Positions 46,120-58,562 of a stretch of DNA of 64,000 nucleotides are shown piece after piece. Source of the DNA: Anagrus nilaparvatae (Eukaryota; Arthropoda; Insecta; Hymenoptera; Mymaridae); assembly GCA_022575985.1 (NCBI GenBank), contig JAKSXM010000007.1, positions 70,183,001 through 70,247,000 of the forward strand, written 5' to 3'. The translations under genes were made by a program, and so were the position numbers. The notes below the pieces were generated by a model, which ran no database searches, had not been told where the DNA came from, and saw only the letters and a program-made list of their open reading frames with translations. Positions within the stretch are counted from its first letter, which is position 1; each line of letters begins with the position of its first letter.

Positions 46120-46376
46120 TTTTTTTTTTTTTTTACTTAACAACAATATTGTAAAAATAAACTCTAAACTTTTTTTTGTTTAAATTATCATTAAATTTAT
46201 AAATATTTACTTCTGTTTTTATTATTCATTTTTGAAACATTTCTTTTTTTTGTTCTCTTTTTTTTTTATGCAAAAGAAAGGATAAAATAAATAACTCTTT
46301 TTTTGTTAATAAAAAATAAAATATATTTTATTACCCCCACATAGTCCCCAATTTTCTTATCATTTATATATATATA
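46120..46376 (-). other. 3' flank of accessory gene S11, separated by a Helitron
   Basis: The reverse complement aligns with 30283-30530, the 3' flank of S8, including the GTGGGGGTAATA tract. It is the distal half of the S11 flank pushed away by the insertion at 46377-47539. Confidence 0.75.
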
Positions 46377-46669
46377 CTAGGGGGCTCCGCCCCCTGCGCG
46401 CTCCGCGCGCCAACCCCCGCAAAGCGTCGAGTGTGGTGAAAAGGCCCATGTTTACAATTAGAAATTAAAAGACAATTATTTAGAAAGAATAAAACTTTAA
46501 ACTTATTTGCTAATAATTTTTTTTTTTATTTAAATAATTTAATCTTTCTTTCACAAATATTTATTTTAATTGCAATAATATGAAATCCGTTGTTAAATTT
46601 TACTAATTATTTCTTATCATCTATAAAAAATAATAAAATTATTTTTTTATTAAAAATTAATTTTTTTTT

Positions 46670-47275
46670 TTTGATTTTCAAAAAAATATCTATACCTGCA
46701 TCTCTTAATAGTTCTTGGCCTTCCATTAATTCTTTTAAACTTAGTATTTCGTCAGATATAATTCGTATTAATTTGTTATCAAAGTTAAATATATTGTACG
46801 TTTTGTATTTATCTATTAATTTTATTAAGTTAATAATTTTTTATGCTTTTTAATAATTTTATTTTTACCTGTTTTTCTTAATTCGCCTATTATTTCTAAA
46901 TGTGTACCTTCATCATAATTTATATCTGATGCATTATAAGTGTATACATCTATTTTATATCTTTTGTCAGTTATTATTGAAGTGTATAATAAATTTTTAT
47001 TTTTATTAATTGGGACAAATTTGTTAATTAAATATCCTTTTATTTCTAAAAATATAATTCATATTTAACTGAAATTATTTAAAATTTTGAATAATAAATA
47101 TAATTACTTATTTCTGTATTTATATCAACATTTAATAATTTTTTGAAGTTCGTATATGTTTGTATTTCTTTTTCAACATTATTTTGTTTACCTAGATATT
47201 TAATTGTGATTATATATCTTTAATTGATATTTCGTAATTTAAATTTCCTTTGTTGAATCTATGGTTTGCTTCTAC
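46670..47275 (-). pseudogene. Coding fragment carried by the Helitron
   Basis: Minus-sense frames read RVSAVEANHRFNKGNLNYEI, then YLGKQNNVEKEIQTYTNF, an intron-like gap, KGYLINKFVPINKNKNLLYT, YKIDVYTYNASDINYDEGTH, LEIIGELRKT and, after another gap, DEILSLKELMEGQELLRDAG. One frame break is needed. It may be an RPA-like OB-fold protein of a Helitron or a captured gene; I cannot decide. Confidence 0.4.
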
Positions 47276-47364
47276 TGCTGATACTCTTTTTAATTAATAA
47301 AATAAAAAAAAAAAAAAAATAAAATAAAAATAAAAAAAATTGCAATTTGAATAAAAAAATCAAA

Positions 47365-47514
47365 CATGGGTGCCCAAATGGGGGTGTCCAAATGAGGGTG
47401 ACAAATGGGGGTGCCCAAATGGGGGTGTCCAAATGGGGGTGACCAAATGGGGGTGTCCAAATGGGGGTGACCGAATGACCCATGTCGGCGGCGGCGGCGG
47501 CAGCGGCGGCAGCG
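47365..47514. repeat. 15-bp minisatellite and GGC/GCA trinucleotide repeat
   Basis: About seven copies of CCAAATGGGGGTGTC-like units (47365-47480), then GGCGGCGGCGGCGGCAGCGG repeats (47486-47513). Both lie at the 5' side of the Helitron and produce spurious ORFs. Confidence 0.9.
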
Positions 47515-47579
47515 TTTAGAATTTTATAATATAGAGAGATATGTACATAGAAATATAATTTTTTTTTCCTTCTTTCTTT

Positions 47580-48184
47580 TCACTCCACCCGTCTTCGCTT
47601 CACTGGAGGACACCAATCTTCCAACAGTGCTAAAAATTTGAATAAATTGGGCTTTGACTCATAAAACAAACATCCCAAATGAGATGTTTGCCTAACCAGC
47701 CTTCTGATGGATACGGCTCGTCACCAAACAATCGCCCTAGGTGCAGGCGCCTCCCAGAAAGATTACGTTCTTCACCTGGAGCCGCCACCAGGTCTGCACA
47801 TATTTGATGGAGTTTTGACTATTTGACTCCTCCAACTTAGTTCAAAAACTATCTGCCAACACTAAAAAAAAATTTTTTTTTAAATTTTTAATCATCTTAT
47901 CATAATTTTTTTTTCTCTCATTAATTACAAATTTTCTAACATCATCAGAGAATCTCATGAGGGCATGTTTAGGATCACGGTCGTCAAGACCGCAATCTAA
48001 TGCTTCATAAATCTGAAATTGAAAGATAAAATAAAAGAAATTGATTGTAATATACAACAATGCTTACTCTAGGCAAAAACAGATAAAGGTGTTTAATTAA
48101 ATATTTGTTTTCCAGATGATTTATAAATCTACAGTAACCGAGTTTCTTTTCCGATTTTGAAACTTTTCTTACGATGACTTCCAT
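47580..48184 (-). pseudogene. Accessory gene S11, all exons present, degenerate 3' exon
   Basis: Exon A 48184-48068: MEVIVRKVSKSEKKLGYCRF, INHLENKYLIKHLYLFLPR, donor GTAAGC. Exon B 48012-47929: IYEALDCGLDDRDPKHALMR, FSDDVRKF, donor GTAATT. Exon C/D 47861-47580 keeps QICADLVAAPGEERNLSGRR, LHLGRLFGDEPYP and KPNLFKFLALLEDWCPPVKR with frame breaks and a small insertion near the start. The best guide to gene structure: ATG, three coding exons, about 165-170 residues. ITRS copy g is divergent at 48392. Confidence 0.7.
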
Positions 48185-48391
48185 TTTTTTTTATATTAAA
48201 TTAATTACTATATCTTCGTAAAACAACTAAGTAATAATAATTTTTTTTTCTTGCGGTCAATTTATATACAAATTAATATTTTTTTTTAAGTAGAGCAATT
48301 TTTATACAATATTATACATATGAATATTTATATATACATAAATAATTAAATTTTTTCTTGCAATTTAACTAAATTTTTAAAATGAATCGTT

Positions 48392-48830
48392 ATGTCGAAT
48401 TCTAATATAACTTGCCCTATCACACTATCAAAATCACAAAAACTAAACCAAAATCTCCAGGAAAATAATCTACCTTCAGGATCTATATTAAATCGTAGCA
48501 TAAAATCAACAAAAGAATTTTTTAAGGGACTTCTACCTACAAAAACCTTATCTAAAAATGACTAAAAAATAGACAACACGCTTTCCAATATTAATAAATC
48601 ACAAATATCTAAACCAATAAAAACATCACTTTCTACATCATTAAATAATAGTTAATTTCAAGAACAAAATTCATATATTTTTGAAAACAATAGTAATTTT
48701 AGATGCTCTTCACCATCTGACAAACATCAAAAGTCAATCCTAGACAGTTCTATTTTAGACACAATAGAGACTATTCTACCTAATAAAAACTTAATTATAA
48801 CACGATCATAACATGATCCTTTCGTGTTAT
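48392..48830 (+). pseudogene. ITRS-family gene, copy g
   Basis: MSNSNITCPITLSKSQKL, then NLPSGSILNRSIKSTKEFFK, GLLPTKTLSKND, then stops, with Ser/Asn-rich sequence to NKNLIITRS. The longest copy after the conserved block; three stops. Head-to-head with S11, separated by the GCGGTCAATTTATA segment. Confidence 0.55.
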
Positions 48831-48839
48831 TTTACGATA

Positions 48840-51290
48840 ACTTCGTATATTTACCATAGGATATTTTTAACAGTGTATCTGTAAATATTTTTATTTAGTT
48901 AATATAATTTAATAAAATTATACCCGTTCTAATATAAAAATACGTTATAATTTGTGCCAACGGATCCAAAAAAGTACTTTTTTTTAGCAACGATTTTCTA
49001 CTAAATATTTTTCATAAATTTTTTTCATAAAAATATTTATGCTAATAAAAAAAGGGGAATAAATTTTAATTTAACATAAATATTATTTCAACAACTTCTT
49101 TATTTTAAGAATTATAATAATTTAAAATTCATTTTTTCGCGTTTGCTAAATGACCCGCTTCTCCTTTACAACTAAAAAAAAAATGTTAAGATATTTTAGT
49201 TCACGTTACTGAAAAAATTTGTTATATTTCAAAAATGTTATGTATAAAGAAAAAAAATATTTTACAGAAGAAGTTAGATTGTAATAATGTGAATAAATTA
49301 TTGAATTTTTGTAAACTTTTTATAATGATTATCAATAAAATTTACCAAAAAAAAATTCTTTGTTGTAAAAATTATTTATTTACAGGTGTTTAAAACAAGG
49401 TTTGTATTTTTAAATATTATTTTAATTTATTTTAATATTATTATTATTATTATTCAGTTTATTTAATATACCATTTGTCATACTGTATTATCATTTTAAA
49501 TATAAAATTCTGCTATTAGTTTCTAATACAATAACCAAATAGGAATAGAAGATTTTGAAAAAATGGCTGAGATGCTTATACAATTATTATTATGGTTCTT
49601 TATTTTGCAATCACAAAAATATTACATTCATTCAACATATGTCAATATAATATATACATAAATATTCAATAAATAGAGCAAATTAAAATTAAATTAAATT
49701 ATACAATTATGACTAAGCCCACCATTTTTTTAGCATCAGCGCCAATATTGTCTTAAGTTAGTTAATTAAGTGAGTCATTTTAATTTTTATGCAGTGACAA
49801 AAATTTACCAAAGAAAAGAAGTACTATCAAAAGCTTGTATTTGCAATTTTAATTCTTTATAATTCTCGAAAACAATATCTGCACAAAGAAAAATGTTTTT
49901 AAAAAGCTCAAAAACTTGTTTAAAAAAAATATATTTTTAGCACGATAGAATGCAATGAAAGATTTAATAGAAGTAAAATAGAAAAATGAACAAAGTATTT
50001 TTATCTGAACAATCAGACAGAAATAATTTTAAATACCAAATATGCGTTTATCAGACTGCTCTGATGTTTCAATTTTTTGTTTTCGTGATTTTGAGATTAA
50101 ACGAATTTTCGGAAAATTCAAAATCACTGTCTTAAACACTTGAGTGCAAATTCTCAAATTCAGATTAAACGAAAACTATCCAAAATACGGTAGAAAATTT
50201 TCTCCTTTTAAATTTTCTTAATCTTAAAAAAAGACATTACAAAAATACTTAAGAAGCTTATTTAGGTTTCATTTAAATTTAATGACATACAACGTTTACT
50301 TTAAGATAGAAATTATTTTTTTTCCATCTTTCAAAGCTTTTCTATAAAAAATATATTTTGTTTGTTTTGTACGTGTTTTTCTTTAGCAGATCTTTTAATC
50401 GGTTTTATTTTATATGCATGAAATATTTTTTAATATACATCATAAATATATTTCAAATTTTTAGTGTAGATTAGTAAAAAACAAAGGGAAAAAGCAATTA
50501 AAAAACAAAGTTTATTTTTCAAAGAACAAAAATTAATTTTTTTTTTATTTTTTCTTTGAAAGTTTTTTTTTTATATTTATGAACTAATTTTTTATATGAA
50601 AAATAAAAATAGAAAATTGTTTATTTACAAAGCTTCGACATCAATGTAAAGTTTAGTTAATTTTTAGTTTAGTTAATAAAATAATTAGTATTTTAAAATA
50701 TTTCAGTTAAAATGGGATGTCAATACCTTGTTAAATAAATTTTTGTAGCTTTTTTTTTACAGTTATATAAATATGCAACCCTAAACAACTTTTTTATATA
50801 TTTATAGAACAAATTATAAAGTTCAAAATATTATAAATCCTGATTTCTCAAGCTAATCGAATTATTTATCCAAAAAATTCGAAATCAATGCAAATTAATT
50901 TAATTAATAAATTCAGCTAAAAGGAAAAAAACTTATAACCGGTTTGTGTGAACACAACCTAAATGCATGGAACATGTTTACTTCCAGATGAGGACTAGGT
51001 ATAATACAAATGTTACTCAACATTAGAATATTAATTTCTATTTTTATAATTTGTAATTATCACCTCACTAGCTGTTAAGATTCTAAACCCAAACTATTTT
51101 GATTCCCTAAACCTGAATTATTCCAAGTCCCTGAACCTGAATTATTCAAAGTCCCTAAATCGATATTATTATAAGTCCTTAAACCTGTATTATCCTAAGT
51201 CCTAAATCCCAGATTTTTCAAAGTCTTTTAAAAGTATTTTATTTATTTATATATACTTACCTAATTATTCTAAGTCTTATTTGACCCCCC
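48840..51290. other. AT-rich, mostly featureless
   Basis: Contains the inverted counterpart of repeat F (48830-49168). Beyond that no ORF or repeat is recognised. Confidence 0.35.
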
Positions 51291-51326
51291 CCCCCTTAAA
51301 TAGGACATATTTGACCCCCCCCCCCT
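51284..51326. repeat. Paired poly-C runs in a short tandem repeat
   Basis: ATTTGACCCCCCCCCCCTTA occurs twice about 28 bases apart. Preceded by a diverged series of AAGTCC(C/T)(A/T)AA..TATT units (about 51095-51230). Confidence 0.7.
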
Positions 51327-51383
51327 TAATTTTCAAGTTCTGAAGTACCCCCTCCCTATAAACATGTTCCATGTTAATATACT

Positions 51384-51505
51384 CGGTGATTCCGAGCGGG
51401 ACGTATTGTTGTTTTTCAAAGCGGCGACGTTATTTGTCGATGCTTGGATCTGTGCCTGCTATTGGCCGTCGAAAAACAATTAATACGTCCCGCTCGGAAT
51501 CACCG
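51384..51505. repeat. 122-bp GC-rich inverted repeat (hairpin/MITE-like)
   Basis: Left arm CGGTGATTCCGAGCGGGACG and right arm CGTCCCGCTCGGAATCACCG are exact complements, continuing imperfectly to about 34 bases. A loop of about 55 bases. Much richer in GC than its surroundings. No clear target duplication. Confidence 0.75.
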
Positions 51506-52309
51506 TGTATTTTTCTATCTCTAAAACAAACAAAAAAATTATTTTTGCTCTGACTAACTAGTGCAAGACTCATCAGTAAGCTCACACTATTTATAAATCA
51601 CTAATAATAAATTATTTAGTCTTTATTTTTAAGCTAATTGCAAATTTTAGATAAAAATAAGCAAAAAATATGAATCCCCCTGAAATATAAAAAATGTATA
51701 ACCCACAAGATTAATTTAAATTTTTTCAAATTGAATTTCAGTCATCTGTCAACAATCTTGGAGATTTGAACAAAAAATTTATAAGAATCAAAAAATAACT
51801 AATAGATCATATCTAAGAACTGGTTAAAAGAAATTTATCAAAGATTGATATTGATAAAATTATTAGAATTAAAAAAACTATTTTCATGTCCAAAAAATTC
51901 TTAAGAAATTTAAACTCGAACAAAAAAAATTGATTGGATATTCACTATATAAACTTGAACAAATTAAAAAATATAGCAAAAAAATGTAAAAAAATTTTCC
52001 AAGTTACCTCATTACTCAATTTACCTTGGTTTATTTATTTAAAAAAAAAGCTCAAATAAAACTTTTTTTATTAAAAAAAAAAATTGCTTTATAAAATAAT
52101 GTTAATAAATGAAAACTATTTAACATAAAATAAAAATAATTTGTTTAAAAAAATATAATTTTTTTTAATTAATTAAAAAGTTGAAAAAAAAAAAATAAAA
52201 AAAAACAATGTTAATAAATTCATAACGTATTTTTTCAGTATTTAAGCTCATTTTTTCTCTCCCTCTTGTAAAAAAAATATATATATAGAATCAGAATATA
52301 TATATATAT

Positions 52310-52380
52310 ATGTTTCGCGCAGTAGCGTTGAACTCGAAAGCACGGTTCATGCTGTGTGTTGTATTTTATAGGTAAAGTAT
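52310..52380 (+). promoter_or_regulatory. Possible core promoter and first exon with splice donor
   Basis: A CpG-containing island (TTTCGCGCAGTAGCGTTGAA, then GAAAGCACGGTTCATGC) in AT-rich DNA follows a TATATATATA stretch and ends at ATAG/GTAAAG. More CpG-rich sequence lies at 52390-52440. Could be the 5' end of a host gene whose coding exons lie beyond the window. Weak evidence. Confidence 0.25.
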
Positions 52381-54163
52381 ATATATTTTAGTTCCGCGTT
52401 GGCTTTCGTTACGCAAACATCCGCGTTCGATCGTTTATATACTAAAAAATTTATTTAACCGGCAAAGTCAATGTTCTCGTATATAAATAATAATTAATAC
52501 ATTTATTATTATTATTATTATTGTTGTTCTATCGATACGAATACGAATTTTAAAATAATTTTTAATCAAATTTTATTAGAATAAAAAACGACTGTTTTAT
52601 TGTGAGACTACTGAAATTATTTTTTAATTTTGTTTTTTGTTTTTTAGTGGTTGTTTATTATTTTGAGTAATTTATTTAAATAAATTTTACATTTACAAAC
52701 TTGTTTAATTAAGTTATGGTATAAAGCAAGTTTCTACTTACAAGATTGTTGATAGTGTGTTTTTTTAAGTTATATAATTATTTTACAAAGTGAATTATTT
52801 TAATTTAAATAAAAAAAAACCAAAAAATTACATATATTTAAAATGTATATTAGTGTGGTACGTAAAACCAAAAAGTAATAAATGTAAAAATTGATGTTAA
52901 AAATTTAAATGTAAAAAAATATCTAGAAAAACAAAATTAGAATAAAAAAAAAATACGCGAGTGTTTTTGAGATAATGTGAATTGGTGTGTGTTGTATGAG
53001 TTTTTGTGGTAAGGCGAAAAAAAAAGTCAAAATAAAAAAAAAATAAAAGAATATATATAAACTGGAAGACTAAGCCAAAATAAAATCCGCTGTCAACGAA
53101 AGGTAATGTACACATAAAATATATATAAAAATATGTAGGCAAAAGCTCACAAATAAAAGCACACACACACACATACATAAATTTTTATAAAAATACATAT
53201 TTAAATCATTTTTTTAAAGAAAAAACATTTCTTTTATAAAAATAAACAAGCTTTTATTATATTGAAATATTCGTCTTACTAAACTCATCTTTTTCTACTT
53301 ATTCTCTTATATTATAATATGCAACAAGCAAAAATGACAAATCTCTAGAGATTTAACGTTAACGTTTATAATTTTTTTTCAATATATATATAATAAAATT
53401 TTCACATGCGAATTGTCAGCGCATGTTTCTTGTGGTTTAACATTTTGTTGTTTAACATTTTGAGAAACATATGACATGAGGTTAATGTTATCCAGGGATG
53501 ATGTGTTTTCTCTAATATTCGACATTATTATATTAAATATATCATGTTGTTCTGGAAATATATATATATATATATATTTTCTTCTCTATTTTCATTTATT
53601 CATATATATTAACTTTATGTGCCTTCTATAATTATGAAATAAACTCTGTTTATTATTAGCACAAAATGCATATAATTTAATATTTCATTTAACATTTATA
53701 TTTATGTAGTGTGTTTGCGAAAATATACATTTTATGGGTCATTTTAAAAATTTTAATTAGTTATTGACAAATATATATTAGGCTGGTTGAAATAAAAATT
53801 TACTAAAATTATCTCTCTGATTTTGAAAACTTTTAACATTTATTTTGGTTGTAAAAATAAATATGGTAAAAGATTCACTTTTTGGGGCACCCTAATATAC
53901 ATATATTTTTTAAATACTTTTATTTTTAATTATTTACTAATAAAATATACACACAACTGCTCAAGCATATAAAAAAGTATTTACTTTTACAAAGTACTTT
54001 AATTTTTTATTTTTATGTTTTTGTAAATTATGGTTATAAATATTTATTTTTCAAACTTATGAAGAGAAATTATTTTAAGTTAATTCACGTAAAAATATAA
54101 AATTCTTTTTTGTATGTTAAAAAAATTAAAAAATCAAAATAAAAGGATAAGAACTTTTAAATT

Positions 54164-54168
<5 letters not shown>

Positions 54169-54205
<37 letters not shown>
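54169..54205. repeat. (TC)n microsatellite
   Basis: About 18 TC units. Confidence 0.95.
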
Positions 54206-54207
<2 letters not shown>

Positions 54208-55724
54208 GCCTTGCATTATATATACATGAAGAGATAAACTTCAATGAGCATGTATAAATGTATGTTTAAATATGCTGCTTGTCTCTTTTGCAAGTTACTT
54301 TACATACATACATTTCAAATTACCTCACTTTCTGTAAATTTAACATAGTTAAGTTCGCTTTGATATTTTTTTGCCCTTCAAAATTTATTAAATTTCTTTC
54401 ATATTAAAATTTTTTTTTACTTTTTGGCTAATATTTTGCTTAATTGTATGTGAGTTCTAATATATGGTTTTTGAAGAGCTTCAGAAATACTTGAGAGTTC
54501 AGAAAATTATGGTATTCTTCGTATTACTCTGGAAAATGTTATAATTTTGTGAGAGGAGATAGCTAACTCTTCTTATTAACTTGGTTGAATAGATTCTCTA
54601 AGCTCGAAATTTTCATTAAAACTGTCGAAATAATCTCTTGACTGTATGAATCATAGTATATGTGTGGACTAGTGTATGTAATAAAAATTTAGGTTACTAT
54701 AGGGATGAGATTTTATGAAATAAGAATTTAAGAAACATATAAATCGTTATTATGAGAAAATTAAAACTGAAAAATCATATATTTTCTAAATTCAGTGTGA
54801 ATGAATGCTGTACAAAAGCCCTTATAATTTTCTATTATATATCAGATAAAAAAAGCAACAATGAATTAAAACACTGTGTAAAAGCGTTAATTTATGCACA
54901 ATGTCACTAACTTAATACAATACTAAAATTTACGAAATGAAAATCATTAAATGCAATGTTTTTCGTGCAGTAATTTATTATTTCTTACACAAAATTACTC
55001 TTATGAAGCAGTAAATTTGTGTTTTTGTTATTCACTATATAATAAAAAAGTTGATGGAATTCAGGAAATCTTAAATTTAAGAAGTAACTTTTAATTGGTA
55101 TATAAAAACTTTTTGCATAGCATGTGACTTTTATGCATTCGATGTAGAGGGTTCTTTCTAAACTGTATAAAATTGTTTGACTCAATGCTATTGGCTTTTG
55201 TACAATACCAAAATAGATGTGTAAAAATCTAACGTGGCGCCATTTTTTATATAAATAGTACTTTTAAAATGTCAAAAAATATTAAAATACGAGTTGTGAA
55301 TTTTTTAAATTCTTTTTTTTTTTTTGGTTAAAAATGATTTTCTGCTATCAGCCTCGTAAGATTTTAGTATTGCTTTATTTAAATTCAGAGTTCCTTTCGG
55401 TTTTAATTCAAGCGTGTTCTCGTTAATTAGGACCGTATTGAGTTTTTTATTTAGACATGATTTCATGGATGATAGTGTTTTTTAACAACTTTAACGTTAT
55501 TAAAAATAAATTAGTTGTTAAGAATATAAACGTCTTTGCTTGTAACATATTTTTTAAATAAATTTCTTTTCATAATAAGTACAATTTCGACGATTTATTA
55601 CTACTAAATACTGCTATAAATGTTGAAATTTTCAAAGCGTACATAGCATTAATAATTTTTCATTATACGCTGCAAAAAAGATATACTTTCTACTTTCAGG
55701 CGTTCTTTTTTTTTTCGTTTATTA

Positions 55725-55860
55725 TCAAAAAATATTTCTTAAACAACGGGAAAAAAAGAAATTTTACTTTCAATGTTCGCTCGCTACGCTCACTCATGCA
55801 TATAACTACATTGAAACCCGGCCCTTTTTTCCCCTTGTTTAATAAATAGATATTTAATCA
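55725..55860. repeat. Imperfect inverted repeat, MITE-like hairpin
   Basis: AAATATTTCTTAAACAACGG and its diverged complement (CCCCTTGTTTAATAAATAGA) flank a core with GCTCGCTACGCTCACTC. About 135 bases. Confidence 0.5.
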
Positions 55861-57796
55861 ACATTTTGCCAAACATTACTTTAAACGAATGTTAATTTCT
55901 AATTTTGAATTGCTTGTAAAATCATTAAATAAATTGATAAATCAGGATGTTGCAAGCGACTGTCAATTAGTCCCACTGGCGCTAAAGGTTTAATGTAAAT
56001 TAAATATATTTTATTAAATTATATTTAAATTATTTTTTTGTTTTTTTTGTTTGCTTGGAATTTTTGTTAATCCGGATTGGTATCTGCTTTTATGAGTTTG
56101 AATTACCGGGGTCCCAAAGTAATTAAAGTAGATTTTCTTATTTTTTGCTGTAGCTAAATAATTAATGTGAAATAAAATTATTTAAAACTTCATTACTGTA
56201 TTACATAAAACAAAAATACAGCTTATGTTCTTATATATTTGCATATATTTATAAAACTTTAATACTGAAAATGAATACATATGTAACTAAAGGTATTATT
56301 CATTTACATTGTTTAAAACAAAAGTATGAAAATTTAAATTTATTACCTAATATGTCAAATTAATTTTTTAACTTGTTTATAAAATTTAAATCGAAATATA
56401 TAATTTAATGGAATTTAGGACTTCAAATTTTAACATTGCACTAGTGAATCCGCGCTTTATTTATTTAAAAATTTTAAAATATACGTAATGCGTGATTAAA
56501 CATCGATAAATTATAAATGTTCGGGTATTAGAAATCTCTCTCTAGAAGATTTTCTAGAAAAATTAAATAATATTGTTTTTCACCCTGCCAGGACTATAAA
56601 AAAATATTTAAGGATGATATATTTTTTTTATGCTCAAAAAACTGATTTGCGATGAATTTAAAATTTTTTTTCAAGGTCTTAACGTAGTCCTAAAAAAAAT
56701 TTTTTTTGAAAATCATATTTCAAGTTTTTCAGACAGAGTATTATTATTGTCTGTTCACGGGTCGTAGAAATTAACTAAAGCCTTAAAAACCCGTTTTTTT
56801 GGGGGTTTTTTTAAAAGGGTTTCCAGAGCCTGTCGTGGCCTATAGGTCTAATTTCAATAGGAATCAGTGAGCTTCTTGAAAACTTTTTGAATGCTACTAC
56901 TTAGGCTAGGATTTGTTGCGGGGCCCAAATCACTATGCTCATCCGTAAATAGGCTTTACTTTTAATAAAATTGGACTTTTGAAGTAAAATTTAAAATCTT
57001 GCAAAATCAACTCAGAATTATTTTTCAATGTAAATAAATATTTTTTATTTTATTTCAAAAAGAATATATTATTGAATAAAAAAGGGATAAAAAGTACTTC
57101 AAAGTTGATACACGAGATTAAATATCACAAAGTAAATTTTTTTTAAAAATAATCTCATTTTAAAAATGAAAAAAATTGTAAAATAAATCCTTTTAAAAAA
57201 ATATAAAATTTAAGAATAAAAAAAAAATAACAGACATTAGTTTATTTTATTTTAACTACGGCTACACAAAAGAAAATAAAAAAAGGCAATGGTCATGCAA
57301 ATCATATCATCGATCATTCATTTTATCCGGTTTAGTTTGTTTTATACGATTTATAAGTTGGCTGAATATTTGATAAAATTTACATACTTTTCAATTTATT
57401 TTTTAATTATAATTTCGAATATGTTCTCTTTTATGTGAATTAAATTTTTTTGGTCTTATCCCACTTAATTTTTATATGCATTTGAAAATTTTTTTAATCA
57501 AACATAAAAAATTAAATTATTTTATCGACTCTACTTTCCAAAACGAGATTTTAAGAGTATAATAAATGTATAATAAAATTAATGTTTGCATTATTACCTT
57601 TAAAATTAAGTAATTAAGGGTTTTTAAGCACAATAAAGAAAATTATCAAAGACTTATTTTGCTATTTCGTATTATCGAGAGCTTGTTCCTACGTCATATA
57701 ATTAATGAAATTTGAAGCTTTATCGTAGCTTTAGGTTAGTTATAGAGGATCTTTCCTAGGAAATTTAATGACCTAAGCTATATCATCTGACAGAAT

Positions 57797-57847
57797 TTTA
57801 ATATTTTCTAAAATTATTAATATTTTCTAAAATTATTAATATTTTCT
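57797..57847. repeat. 19-bp tandem repeat, three copies
   Basis: TATTTTCTAAAATTATTAA repeated nearly exactly. Confidence 0.85.
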
Positions 57848-58313
57848 TGTAAAAGATATTATTTATAGAAAAAAGAGATTGGAAAAACCAGGGTAATTTA
57901 AATTTACATTTAATAGAGGTTAAATTCATTTGTTATATTACTTTTTTAATAATGCAAAAAGCAGAGATTAATCAATGAGTTATTGACATATTGATTTTTT
58001 GTGTATTGTATATTGTATTGAGTATTGACCCCTGAAACGAAATTTAATTGAGAATCGTTTTGTTTTTTTTTTAAAGTATCTGAATATATTTTGTTATTTT
58101 ACTGGTAAAAAGACCCTGGCTTAATTTTTAAAAATACAAAAACGAAAAAATTGGAAAACTTTATTGCTTCTTTTCTTGATTTAAGATAATTTAGAGTATC
58201 CTCCCTGCAAAAGTGTTGCATTTTTAAAAAAGTGTAGCTTGACCAATACTAAAAAAGCTGTTTTATTTGAAAGTAATTTATTTCTCAAATAAATGAGACC
58301 AAAACAAAATCCG

Positions 58314-58562
58314 GAAGTTCCAAGTGACGTTACCGGAATTCCAGTTGCTGTGGCCAGAATTATTTTTCTTTTTAATCCAAAAATTTTTTGTTTCAAGTCT
58401 CACCATGCCACGCTGCTTGCATTTTAAATGAGTGAAACTCATCTTTTTTAAATTTTCTTTAAATTTTATTTTCAATCTATTTGCAATCGTTTAAAACGAA
58501 TCCAGATTTCTGGCTGCCACTACAGAATTCCGGTAGTGGCAATTGGAATTTTTTGTTCAGTG
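58314..58562. repeat. Diverged inverted repeat of about 250 bp
   Basis: TTACCGGAATTCCAGTTGCT near 58330 and, inverted, the TACCGGAATTCTGTAGTGGC complement near 58520, both followed by GCCAGAA. Overlapping ORFs here are shadows. Confidence 0.4.

Larger units (their letters stand above)
46377..47539 (-). mobile_element. Helitron, 1163 bp, non-autonomous
   Basis: Minus-sense 5' end TCTCTCTATATTATAAAA; 3' end a GC hairpin (GGGGGCGGAGCCCC) running into terminal CTAG, inserted between A and T without target duplication. A second GC palindrome GCGCGCGGAGCGCGC precedes it. The paralogous flank of S8 (about 30268-30300) is the unoccupied site. No Rep/helicase. Confidence 0.85.

Noticed and set aside
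46590..46853. 87-codon + ORF
   Set aside because: Hydrophobic shadow opposite a better-supported minus-strand coding fragment.
47365..47480. CRISPR-like array
   Set aside because: Contiguous minisatellite without spacers, in a eukaryotic genome.
47259..47483. Pro/Trp-rich repeat protein ORF
   Set aside because: Translation of a 15-bp minisatellite inside the Helitron.
52897..53178. 93-codon minus ORF with a Cys/Phe/Tyr-rich sequence
   Set aside because: Low-complexity translation of A-rich and CA-repeat sequence.
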